Below, piece after piece: positions 1 through 5,774 of a DNA stretch of 5,774 nt. The notes beneath the pieces were generated by a model that made no database searches, had not been told where the DNA came from, and worked only from the letters and a program-made list of their open reading frames with translations. The position numbers and the translations under genes are program-made. Positions within the stretch are counted from its first letter, which is position 1. Every line of letters starts with the position of its first letter. This stretch comes from Rhodothermales bacterium. Its GTDB lineage: Bacteria > Bacteroidota > Rhodothermia > Rhodothermales > UBA10348. Location of the stretch: assembly GCA_030833605.1 (NCBI GenBank), contig JAURGV010000156.1:1-5774 (forward strand), read 5' to 3'.

Positions 1-1133
1 TGGCAAAAAGGGAGCAGGAAATAAAAGGGTGGGAGGAAAAAAACCAGCTGTTGGTCAAGTCACAAAAGGAATTGCTGGATCAGTTTGACTCGTTGTCCCG
101 CAAGGCGTTAGACAAAAACAATCATTCATTTATGGAGCTCGCCAAAACGCAAGTTAAACAAATGATGACCGAAGTCGAGACGCGTGAGGATAAACGATCC
201 GTAGCCCTACAGAAGTTGGTAGACCCGCTCTCGAAGACCTTGAAGGAAGTAAGTGACCACGTTCAGGAAGTGGAGCGGCAGCGCATTAAAGCGTATTCAG
301 GGTTGTCCGAGCAAGTCAAAGGGCTGTCCGAAGCGCAATTGGCGATTAGAAAAGAGGCTAATAATTTAGTCAACGCGCTAAAGAAGCCTACCGTTCGTGG
401 ACGATGGGGGGAGATCCAGCTCAAAAGAGTGGTGGAAATGGCGGGGCTTCTGGATCACTGTGATTTTGAAGAGCAACATACCATTCATTCAGACGGCGGT
501 CGGTTGCGACCCGACATGATTGTGCATCTTCCGGGCAATAAAATCATTGTAGTTGATGCAAAAGCAGCACTTTCGGCTTATCTCGATGCCCTAGAGGTCG
601 AATCGGAGTCGGAAAAAGAGCTTTTAATCAAACGACATGCAGAACAGATTCGAACGCATGTTAGGCAGCTCTCGACCAAAGCGTATCAAGATCAATTTCA
701 AACAGCACCCGACATGGTTGTTCTGTTTTTGCCTGGGGAGTCGTTCTATTATGCTGCGCTACAAGCGGACCCTGCGCTAATTGAGTTTGGTGTTGAAAAC
801 AATGTCATCATTGCTACTCCGACCACGCTTATTGCCTTGCTAAGGGCAGTAGCATATGGCTGGAGGCAAGAACAAATCGCAGAAAACGCTCAGCAGATTT
901 CGAAATTGGGGCAAGAATTGTTTGAACGACTCTGCACCATGGCCGATCATATTCAAAAAGTAGGGAAGGGGCTGAATGCTGCCGTGGGTAGCTATAACAA
1001 GGCTGTGGCTTCCATGGAAACCCGCGTATTGGTTTCAGCGAGGCGGTTCAAAGAAATGGGGAGCAATTCGTCCCAGTCTTTGGACGAATTGCTCCCCATT
1101 GATAGTGTGCCTAGGCAGTTAAATGCCGATTAG
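1..1133 (+). CDS. rmuC: DNA recombination protein RmuC, 5' end cut by the window
   Basis: RmuC is a nuclease-like protein that limits DNA inversions between short inverted repeats and influences recombination; its biochemistry is poorly known. The frame is open from base 3 to the TAG at 1131-1133, giving 376 visible residues. The TTG at 51 is not a credible start, because coding-like codons continue upstream of it to the edge. E. coli RmuC has about 475 residues, so roughly 100 are missing, including the usual N-terminal membrane segment and part of the coiled coil. Visible parts are a charged helical coiled-coil region (to about base 390), the family motif GRWGEIQL (from 399), the restriction-endonuclease-like core RPDMIV (Asp codon 516) and VVDAKAAL (Asp codon 555, then Lys), and the hallmark LPGESFYYAAL (from 729). 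The end, ARRFKEMG followed by a short acidic tail and PRQL, is typical of the family, so the 3' end is intact. It converges on the desaturase gene and carries that gene's likely terminator within its last codons. Confidence 0.95.
   Translation, partial: AKREQEIKGWEEKNQLLVKSQKELLDQFDSLSRKALDKNNHSFMELAKTQVKQMMTEVETREDKRSVALQKLVDPLSKTLKEVSDHVQEVERQRIKAYSGLSEQVKGLSEAQLAIRKEANNLVNALKKPTVRGRWGEIQLKRVVEMAGLLDHCDFEEQHTIHSDGGRLRPDMIVHLPGNKIIVVDAKAALSAYLDALEVESESEKELLIKRHAEQIRTHVRQLSTKAYQDQFQTAPDMVVLFLPGESFYYAALQADPALIEFGVENNVIIATPTTLIALLRAVAYGWRQEQIAENAQQISKLGQELFERLCTMADHIQKVGKGLNAAVGSYNKAVASMETRVLVSARRFKEMGSNSSQSLDELLPIDSVPRQLNAD
1055..1100 (-). terminator. Perfect 19-bp hairpin, probable intrinsic terminator of the desaturase gene
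   Basis: Bases 1055-1073 and 1082-1100 are exact reverse complements (19 of 19) around an 8-base loop at 1074-1081. Read on the minus strand, the hairpin starts 30 bases after the desaturase stop. Its second arm ends CCCCATT and is followed by TCTTTG, giving a T-rich tail ATTTCTTT. Read on the plus strand, the arm is followed by GATAGTG with no T run, and the hairpin lies before the rmuC stop, so termination in that direction would truncate rmuC. I infer a minus-strand terminator embedded in rmuC codons for its C-terminal tail. In the rmuC mRNA the same stem could also form, perhaps protecting the 3' end. Confidence 0.7.
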
Positions 1134-2347
1134 GCCAAAGACGTAGTCAATTTGCTCTCTGAAGTTTCTAGCAGTAAATGGCACATCTTTTTCCATTCTG
1201 CCATTTCTAGCGCGACTTTTTGCTTGAATTCAGCAACTCGGTGACGCATAGCTTCCATTTCTTCGTCTTTTTGGGCTTTTAATTTCTGATATTTATCAGA
1301 AGCTGTTTTCAACCCATTTAGATTTTCAGTTAACGAAGCGGCAGCTTCTTCTACGCGGGCGATCCATGCTTCGCGATCGATGGTGATGTTGAGCGCTTTA
1401 ATTCGTTCAACCATCAAATGACGATCTGCTGCGACCAAATTACGTTTAATCGTAATATTGTTGACCGTTTTAAGATTTTTCGTCAAGCCAACTTTGCTGA
1501 GAGCCCAAATGAAATACTTTGGCGGGTCAAATTGATACCAGCGAACGCCGTTTCGGTAGTCTCCGGCAAACGTATGGTGATAGTTGTGGTATCCCTCACC
1601 AAACGTCAAAAATGACAAAATGAAGTTGTTAACTGCGGTGTGTTCGGTGGAATAAGGTTGAGAGCCCCACATGTGGGCCAACGAATTGATGAACCACGTG
1701 CAGTGGTGCACTACGAACATCCGAAGTAGCGTTCCGATTACAAAGGCGCCAAAAAGATCACCCGTTACCCACCACAGGAATGCGATGGCAATGATGTTGG
1801 TTAACACCATGAAATAGCCGTAATACGCGTGATGCAGCTTCAGTGCAGGACGTTTAACAAGGTCGTGAATGACCCGGTCGTCAATTTCAGGACGTTTTTT
1901 GAGCATCCAAAGCAAATGGGAATGCCAAAAACCATCTGGAGCGCTGTACGGATCTAATTCGGTATCCACATGGCGGTGGTGGATGCGATGATCATGACTC
2001 CATGAAAAAATGCTCCCTTCAACAGCCAGTGTTCCAAAAAACACTAAAATGGATTCAATTACCGGATGAGTGGTAAATGTTTTGTGCGCATACAACCGGT
2101 GGTATCCCATCGTAATGGCCAAAAGGCATGCCGCGCCTAGGCCTAGAGTCCACCATAACAAGGATGATGAAGGGGAGTTGTTGAGTAAATAGACCGGTAG
2201 TAAAACAAAAAGCAGAAGATGATACCCGCCCAAAAAGAGGGTGTTGGTCCAGTCTACAGACCAGGAACGCGCCGAAGCGGTTTCGTTATTCTTCATTAAT
2301 CTATTCGGAGATTGGCACTTGATGAACTGTGACAGAAAAAAACACAC
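1130..2347 (-). CDS. Membrane fatty acid desaturase (acyl-CoA/acyl-lipid Delta-9 type, stearoyl-CoA desaturase family)
   Basis: This is a diiron integral-membrane desaturase that would insert a cis double bond into saturated acyl chains, tuning membrane fluidity with O2 and an electron donor. Numbering from the GTG at 2347, the three histidine boxes are HRLYAH (83-88), HDHRIHHRH (118-126) and HNYHH (254-258). NSLAH (221-225) supplies the extra Asn and His seen in the stearoyl-CoA desaturase metal site. Hydrophobic segments lie near 35-55, 62-82, 98-111, 175-194 and 199-220. After the core, a ~95-residue tail (310-405) is charged and helical, with a likely coiled coil at 330-390. The first frame start is a GTG, but its GAGG lies only two bases away and it would sit at the predicted transcription start. 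The ATG at 2294-2296 (residue 18, MKNNETAS) is the better start, giving 388 aa, although no strong ribosome site precedes it. No electron-transfer partner is encoded beside it. Fatty acid specificity cannot be read from the sequence. Confidence 0.93.
   Translation of the reverse strand: MCFFLSQFIKCQSPNRLMKNNETASARSWSVDWTNTLFLGGYHLLLFVLLPVYLLNNSPSSSLLWWTLGLGAACLLAITMGYHRLYAHKTFTTHPVIESILVFFGTLAVEGSIFSWSHDHRIHHRHVDTELDPYSAPDGFWHSHLLWMLKKRPEIDDRVIHDLVKRPALKLHHAYYGYFMVLTNIIAIAFLWWVTGDLFGAFVIGTLLRMFVVHHCTWFINSLAHMWGSQPYSTEHTAVNNFILSFLTFGEGYHNYHHTFAGDYRNGVRWYQFDPPKYFIWALSKVGLTKNLKTVNNITIKRNLVAADRHLMVERIKALNITIDREAWIARVEEAAASLTENLNGLKTASDKYQKLKAQKDEEMEAMRHRVAEFKQKVALEMAEWKKMCHLLLETSESKLTTSLA
2327..2335. 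promoter_or_regulatory. Short dyad CTGT-G-ACAG in the desaturase leader
   Basis: The 9 bases CTGTGACAG form a 4-1-4 inverted repeat between the predicted promoter and the preferred ATG of the desaturase, where a repressor could bind. A related but longer dyad with the same CTGT and ACAG ends lies upstream of the sugar transferase gene (3999-4013). No match to a known fatty-acid regulator site such as FabR or DesT was recognised. A repeat this short may be chance. Confidence 0.12.
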
Positions 2348-2355
2348 GTCCTCAC

Positions 2356-2384
2356 AAGATAACCTTGATGGACTTTCCGATCAA
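2356..2384 (-). promoter_or_regulatory. Candidate sigma70-type promoter of the desaturase gene
   Basis: On the minus strand a -35 hexamer TTGATC (2379-2384) is followed after 17 bases by a -10 hexamer TATCTT (2356-2361). Each matches consensus at 4 of 6 positions, with ideal spacing. Transcription would begin near 2349, almost on the GTG at 2347. That leaves an untranslated leader of about 50 bases if the ATG at 2296 is the true start. It fits a desaturase transcribed separately from the polysaccharide gene upstream. It was found by eye, and short hexamer matches are common by chance. Confidence 0.42.
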
Positions 2385-2443
2385 TGAAGTACGAACAAAA
2401 TCAAGAAAAGATTAGGTTGTCCGAAATGAACACCTGGCCTATG

Positions 2444-3967
2444 TCAATAGGCTCCAGAAGAGCGCAGCACGGCGCTAAATGTGCGAACCAATACCACTAC
2501 ATCCAGCCAAATGGACCAATTTCTTACATAATAGGAGTCAAACATTTCCATTCCGTCGGTTCCTGAATCGGATCTACCCGAAACTTGCCACATTCCGGTC
2601 ATGCCGGGGCGAATCCTGCGTCGTAAGGAAGTAATTTTCAGGTCAAGCTCATCCTCATGATAGGCTGGCAACGGGCGAGGACCCACAAGCGACATGTCTC
2701 CTTTGAGGACATTGATCAGTTGGGGAATTTCATCCAGAGAAAACCGGCGCAAAAAGTGTCCCAAAGGGGTTATGCGAGGGTCTTTTTTGAGCTTGAAATC
2801 TCGTTCCCACTCTGTTTTGAGTTCAGGATTGGTCTCAAAAGCTTGCTGTAATACCGATTCTGCATCGGGGACCATCGTTCTGAATTTCCAGGTAAAGAAT
2901 TCTTTTCCATGCAGCCCCATTCGCTTCTGGAGGAAGAATGGATTTTTTCGAACGCCTAGCCAAATTAAACCCGCCAATGCGGCTACCAAAGGAACCCAAA
3001 AGATCGCAGAAATAAGGGTCGCACCTAGGTCAAACGTCCTCTTTGTGAAACGTGCAATAGGATCTGCCAAATTCATTTCGATACGCAATCCAAGCGTTCC
3101 ACCCATGTCTACCGTACCTACCCAAAGAGAGGGTAGCTCCCGAAGGTCGGGAATGATGATCACGTTTCGGTAATACGATAGGGGACCTTCCAGCAAGTGT
3201 TGACGATACTCTGGTTCAACATTGTTCATGGCTAAAATGGCCACTTGTGCGTCTGGTAACACCAAATTGGTATCACCTAATACTGGAATTCCTTTGATGT
3301 GAGCACCCCAATAGGAGGGATGGTCGTCTAGAAAAGCGATTGGCTTGTATCCCAATCCTTTTTCGGCTTCCAGATGTTTTACCAAATCGCGCCCTTCTTG
3401 CTCGGCGCCATAAATCACGACAGGGAGTCCGTATTGATTGCCCTTAATAAGAATAGATTTAACAACTTTGCGAATCGCAGGGATCAAGATCAACGCCAAA
3501 CCAAAGGTAACCGTCAGCATAAAGCGACTCGTCAATGAGCCGAGTTGCGCCCAGAAAAAGAAAACGAGCGCCATGGAAAAGACAATTCCAAGGCTGAGGG
3601 CTTGTCTTCGGAGTTCCTCAACAGCGCCAAGTCCCCAACCTGGGTATAAACGATAAACGGAGGCCACTATTAACCAAAGCGGTACAATAATTTCAATCCA
3701 CCACTGGGTGAGGGGCTCTCCAAATAGCGAATGACGAATGGAACCGGAGATGAATAAAACAGCGGTCAACGCGAAAATATCGCCCAAAACCAAAGCTGCC
3801 GTGTTGTAGAATCTTCTGTACTCAAATCGCAATGCCGAAGCATGATGTCCACGAGAACGATGGGCAAGCACCGACTCACCAATCATATGGTCGGATATTT
3901 CGATGTTTTCTAGCAAACAATCGGACCCAATTTTTTTCCTAGAGGAGCGATTTACTACAATTTGCAT
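2444..3967 (-). CDS. wbaP: Undecaprenyl-phosphate sugar-1-phosphate transferase, WbaP type
   Basis: This polytopic inner-membrane enzyme would transfer a hexose-1-phosphate from a UDP-sugar to undecaprenyl phosphate, starting a lipid-linked glycan repeat unit. Length (507 aa) and layout fit the large WbaP/WcaJ-type enzymes. A basic, polar N-terminal tail (1-50) is followed by four hydrophobic helices (about 56-75, 89-106, 122-140, 149-166). A Rossmann-like CoA_binding_3 domain starts at VVIYGAEQEGRDL (183-195). A further membrane helix (311-334) leads into the catalytic domain. That domain shows KRTFD (309-313), KRMG (348-351), WKFRTM (360-365), the Asp-Glu catalytic pair in SLDEIPQL (Asp412, Glu413), KGDMSLVGPRP (422-432) and RPGMTGMWQVSGRS (453-466). 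The ending GAY is common in the WbaP branch rather than WcaJ/GumD, but the sugar (galactose in characterised WbaP) is not provable here. The ATG at 3965-3967 has no clear ribosome site. Met28 (3884-3886) is an alternative that leaves all domains intact. The neighbouring GT26-containing gene supports a surface-glycan role. Confidence 0.93.
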   Translation of the reverse strand: MQIVVNRSSRKKIGSDCLLENIEISDHMIGESVLAHRSRGHHASALRFEYRRFYNTAALVLGDIFALTAVLFISGSIRHSLFGEPLTQWWIEIIVPLWLIVASVYRLYPGWGLGAVEELRRQALSLGIVFSMALVFFFWAQLGSLTSRFMLTVTFGLALILIPAIRKVVKSILIKGNQYGLPVVIYGAEQEGRDLVKHLEAEKGLGYKPIAFLDDHPSYWGAHIKGIPVLGDTNLVLPDAQVAILAMNNVEPEYRQHLLEGPLSYYRNVIIIPDLRELPSLWVGTVDMGGTLGLRIEMNLADPIARFTKRTFDLGATLISAIFWVPLVAALAGLIWLGVRKNPFFLQKRMGLHGKEFFTWKFRTMVPDAESVLQQAFETNPELKTEWERDFKLKKDPRITPLGHFLRRFSLDEIPQLINVLKGDMSLVGPRPLPAYHEDELDLKITSLRRRIRPGMTGMWQVSGRSDSGTDGMEMFDSYYVRNWSIWLDVVVLVRTFSAVLRSSGAY

Positions 3968-3998
3968 ACAGTTCGAAATATTCAGGATGATTGGATTG

Positions 3999-4013
3999 CT
4001 GTGTCTATCACAG
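3999..4013. promoter_or_regulatory. Dyad CTGTG-N5-CACAG in the sugar transferase leader
   Basis: A perfect 5-bp inverted repeat with a 5-base centre lies 32 bases before the ATG of the sugar transferase gene. It could be a repressor operator or, in the leader RNA, a small stem-loop. No known operator was recognised, and the pattern is short enough to arise by chance. Confidence 0.22.
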
Positions 4014-4060
4014 TTATCGTACCAAACTCAGCTCGTCTTGAGAAACGGGCTAAAAAAGTG

Positions 4061-4088
4061 ATTTTAACATCGAAACCGAGATTGTGAG
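4061..4088 (-). promoter_or_regulatory. Possible sigma70-type promoter of the sugar transferase gene
   Basis: On the minus strand a -35-like CTCACA (4083-4088, 4 of 6) precedes a -10-like TAAAAT (4061-4066, 5 of 6) by 16 bases. Transcription would start near 4054, giving a leader of about 87 bases that contains the dyad at 3999-4013. This would let the gene be expressed apart from the beta-helix gene upstream. It is a by-eye match only. The 138-bp gap is larger than usual within an operon, which makes an internal promoter reasonable. Confidence 0.28.
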
Positions 4089-4094
4089 TCTCAG
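4076..4094 (-). terminator. Weak hairpin after the beta-helix gene, possible attenuator or terminator
   Basis: On the minus strand a 6-bp stem (4089-4094 with 4076-4081, one G-T pair) encloses a 7-base loop. It begins 12 bases after the stop codon of the beta-helix gene and is followed by TTTCG. The stem is short and the T tract poor, so read-through into the sugar transferase gene seems likely. It also overlaps the possible promoter at 4061-4088. Confidence 0.2.
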
Positions 4095-4105
4095 AACGAT
4101 CGGGT

Positions 4106-5774
4106 TTAATATTTAACGAGACATAAGTAGTTGGACACGTCTTGCCCCTTTATTCGCTCGTAAGGTTCCGCAATTTCAAAATCAAACGATTCAACTTGAT
4201 CGGATCTTTCAAGCTGAACTATTTGATTAGAGCACAAGTGAATCGGATCTAAAGACTCAATTTGGTAGTCGGCAAAGTCCGGCCCAGGGTCCATGCCGTT
4301 GGATTCAAGGTGGTTTAAAACGAATCGGTTGTACCCACCTTCATATCTGCTGTCGGATCGAATCCAGATTCCCGCACCGTCATTGTTGAAAATGTGGCTG
4401 GATTGAACGGTTACTCCTCCCGCAGCTTGTATTAATACACCTGCGCCTGCCCAACCTATTCGGTTCGTATTCGAAATGGATGTGTGCTCTACCAAAACGT
4501 TTTCGCTTTGTAATTCTACAAAGACACCGGCGATCGCGTTATGGTCAAACTTGGAATACTCAATCCGGACCCCATAATTATTGCCGTCTAGCCAAATGCC
4601 GGGCCCGTTATTAGAAAGAGAGGTATGGTACCGAATGGTCAAGTTTTTGGATGCAATCCATTTCCCTCCACCAGACTCCCAAAACGGATCGTGTCCAACC
4701 CAATTGTTAAAAGAGGTTTCATTTCCTGATAGCAAACAGCCGTCACAGGTTCCGTTTATCCCTGCTTGGCCATTGTGATTGGCCGTTGAATTGCGAATTT
4801 CATGATTCTGGCCATACACCACCACTCCAACTCCATTATTCCAATCCGCTCGCACATTCTCTACAATGCTCCCTTCGGATCCCAAGCAAATGGCGCCAGA
4901 TTGCGCTTGATTCGCCGCATGAATGAAGCGAATGTTTTTGAGGTGATACCAACCGGGAGCGCTGAGGTCGTCGCACCCCGTGTAAGCGTTGCCCGGCTTA
5001 AACAACGAACCTCTCTTCGCGATTTCCAATTGCGGAGGTGTCGAACTGCCGGTATTTAGATAAATGGTCGCTTTTGAAGCGCTGTGTCGTTCTACAAAAA
5101 AAGTTTGGTCGGTGAGATCCGCGATATTGAACACAGGACGTAACACGATGCCATCGGCAATCATTAATTCCCGTTCATAGGTTGTGCCCGTTCCATAAAA
5201 ACCCAGAGGGAAATAGTTATTCACGACCCATTTCGTGTCATCCAGCCGATCTGGTGTCCCATAAAGGTCTGCGCCAGAAACAGTTACATCGTGCCCTTCA
5301 ACACCGGCAATAGCAATGCGGCTTTCTGGGCCGGTTCCGCCTTTTTGAGGCCGCAATTCCTCTCGATAGATTCCCGTTTCAACATAAATAGTGTCACCGG
5401 GGGCCAAATCGTTGTTATAGAGCGCTCCGGTTATGGTCAAAAAAGGCTGTTCACGGGAGCCAATATTGTAATCCGACGCGTCAGGATGATGCTGACTAAC
5501 CCAATACGTCGAAGGGGATGAAGCCAGCTGAGTCGGTCCTTGCGGATGCGGACTCGAAAGTCCCAATATCATCGGAAGTAATAGGACCAAAGCAAAAAAC
5601 GTGGCCAAACTAGAGCGCTGTTTATGCACCAATTGCCAGAATGCCCGGACCATAAACCTAGGATTATGGACTGCATATCGTCTCCACAAGCGTTTGGGCT
5701 CCATCGTTAACCGGAAAAGCCACTCTAAACCGGACTTACCCATCCAGGAAGGGGCTTGTTTGATCCTGCCGCTG
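4106..5774 (-). CDS. GT26 (WecG/TagA/CpsF) glycosyltransferase tail fused to a right-handed parallel beta-helix protein; 5' end cut by the window
   Basis: The frame is open from the TAA at 4106-4108 to the window edge (last full codon at 5771-5773), giving 555 visible residues. Numbered from the ATG at 5741-5743, ten more residues (SGRIKQAPSW) lie upstream in frame. Together with GLEWLFRLTMEPKRLWRRY (5-23) and NPRF (27-30) they match the conserved end of WecG/TagA/CpsF glycosyltransferases, which add a second sugar to a polyprenyl-diphosphate-linked sugar. There is no stop after this tail. A hydrophobic segment (about 44-63) follows, then a pectate-lyase-like opening with GSREQPFLTI (95-104) and PGDTIYVETGIYRE (115-128). 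Beta-helix turns occupy about 265-465, for example NNGVGVVVYG (302-311), NNGPGIWLDGNN (378-389) and NNDGAGIWI (453-461). All six visible cysteines lie beyond the hydrophobic segment, as expected for an exported domain. Such beta-helices include glycan lyases and epimerases, but no catalytic set was recognised. An internal ATG at 5651-5653 could give a separate secreted form, though its ribosome site is weak. Confidence 0.85.
   Translation of the reverse strand, partial: SGRIKQAPSWMGKSGLEWLFRLTMEPKRLWRRYAVHNPRFMVRAFWQLVHKQRSSLATFFALVLLLPMILGLSSPHPQGPTQLASSPSTYWVSQHHPDASDYNIGSREQPFLTITGALYNNDLAPGDTIYVETGIYREELRPQKGGTGPESRIAIAGVEGHDVTVSGADLYGTPDRLDDTKWVVNNYFPLGFYGTGTTYERELMIADGIVLRPVFNIADLTDQTFFVERHSASKATIYLNTGSSTPPQLEIAKRGSLFKPGNAYTGCDDLSAPGWYHLKNIRFIHAANQAQSGAICLGSEGSIVENVRADWNNGVGVVVYGQNHEIRNSTANHNGQAGINGTCDGCLLSGNETSFNNWVGHDPFWESGGGKWIASKNLTIRYHTSLSNNGPGIWLDGNNYGVRIEYSKFDHNAIAGVFVELQSENVLVEHTSISNTNRIGWAGAGVLIQAAGGVTVQSSHIFNNDGAGIWIRSDSRYEGGYNRFVLNHLESNGMDPGPDFADYQIESLDPIHLCSNQIVQLERSDQVESFDFEIAEPYERIKGQDVSNYLCLVKY
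5555..5614 (-). other. Hydrophobic membrane segment linking the two halves of the fusion
   Basis: These codons specify about 20 residues (44-63 from the ATG at 5743) rich in Ala, Leu, Phe, Val, Ile and Met. A basic stretch lies before the segment (VHKQR) and a Pro/Ser/Gln linker after it. The positive-inside rule would put the glycosyltransferase tail in the cytoplasm and the beta-helix on the outer face of the inner membrane. If translation began at the internal ATG (5651-5653), the same residues would resemble a signal peptide or anchor. No clear AXA cleavage site follows. Confidence 0.7.
5630..5774 (-). other. C-terminal tail of a WecG/TagA/CpsF (GT26) glycosyltransferase
   Basis: The codons for APSWM, GLEWLFRL, EPKRLWRRY and NPRF reproduce the typical end of GT26 enzymes. 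In that family this region is a basic and aromatic appendage that helps the enzyme sit on the membrane. The catalytic domain, about 200 residues, would lie to the right of the window and cannot be seen. Recognition is from memory of the family pattern, not from a search. Confidence 0.8.

Noticed and set aside
51..53. TTG as the start codon of rmuC
   Set aside because: The frame stays open with coding-like codons to the window edge, and an intact RmuC needs about 100 more N-terminal residues.
1108..1117. 10-bp palindrome TGCCTAGGCA near the end of rmuC
   Set aside because: It is inside coding sequence next to the stronger 19-bp hairpin and has no partner copy or known site function.
1418..1615. 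65-codon plus-strand frame opposite the desaturase gene
   Set aside because: Antisense to conserved desaturase codons, with no protein features.
2436..2453. Stem GCCTAT/ATAGGC over the sugar transferase stop codon as a terminator
   Set aside because: Only six base pairs plus one G-T, it includes the stop codon, and no T run follows on the minus strand.
2384..2566. 60-codon plus-strand frame starting in the desaturase-wbaP spacer
   Set aside because: Most of it is antisense to the end of the sugar transferase gene and its sequence has no recognisable features; the spacer is better explained by a promoter.
2694..3173. 159-codon plus-strand frame opposite the sugar transferase gene
   Set aside because: It lies fully antisense to a strongly supported gene, is rich in Ser/Arg/Lys and shows no domain pattern; it is a shadow of the codons on the other strand.
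4581..5521. Plus-strand frames of 65-85 codons opposite the beta-helix gene
   Set aside because: All are antisense to the real gene, short, and without recognisable motifs or ribosome sites.
1110..5662. Four CCTAGG sites spread across the window
   Set aside because: Somewhat more than chance for a six-base word, but they lie within unrelated codons with no shared context; useful only as a hint that CTAG is not strongly avoided.
1..5774. tRNA, rRNA, CRISPR array, insertion sequence or phage attachment site
   Set aside because: No direct-repeat array, transposase, terminal inverted repeats or RNA gene folds were seen; the genes fill almost the whole window.

Overview
The window holds four protein genes, two of them cut by the window edges. 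It comes from a bacterium that looks Gram-negative: the RmuC, the membrane desaturase with a C-terminal coiled-coil tail, and the WbaP-type sugar transferase all fit a proteobacterium-like genome of moderate GC. The lineage cannot be fixed from this sequence. CTAG occurs often, which argues against an enterobacterium.

Layout: positions 1-1133 (+ strand) hold the 3' three quarters or more of rmuC. It meets tail to tail a minus-strand Delta-9-type fatty acid desaturase (1130-2296, open to a GTG at 2347). The two stop codons share the tetramer TTAG, so there is no intergenic space, and a perfect 19-bp inverted repeat inside the rmuC coding sequence appears to be the desaturase terminator. A short spacer (2348-2443) carries a plausible desaturase promoter. 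Next comes a minus-strand polyprenyl-phosphate sugar-1-phosphate transferase of the WbaP type (2444-3967), a 138-bp spacer, and a large minus-strand gene (4106 to beyond 5774).

The right-hand gene is the most unusual feature. Its first ~48 visible residues match the C-terminal membrane-binding tail of WecG/TagA/CpsF (GT26) glycosyltransferases. The same unbroken reading frame then runs through one hydrophobic segment into a ~480-residue right-handed parallel beta-helix protein. The gene therefore looks like a cytoplasmic glycosyltransferase joined to an exported carbohydrate-active-type beta-helix.

Functionally, the two right-hand genes look like the edge of an exopolysaccharide or surface-glycan cluster extending to the right. 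WbaP-type enzymes load the first sugar onto undecaprenyl phosphate, and GT26 enzymes typically add the second sugar to that lipid carrier. The beta-helix could bind, cleave or epimerise the glycan outside the inner membrane; this last role is inference. rmuC and the desaturase are housekeeping-type genes that mark the left border of the cluster.
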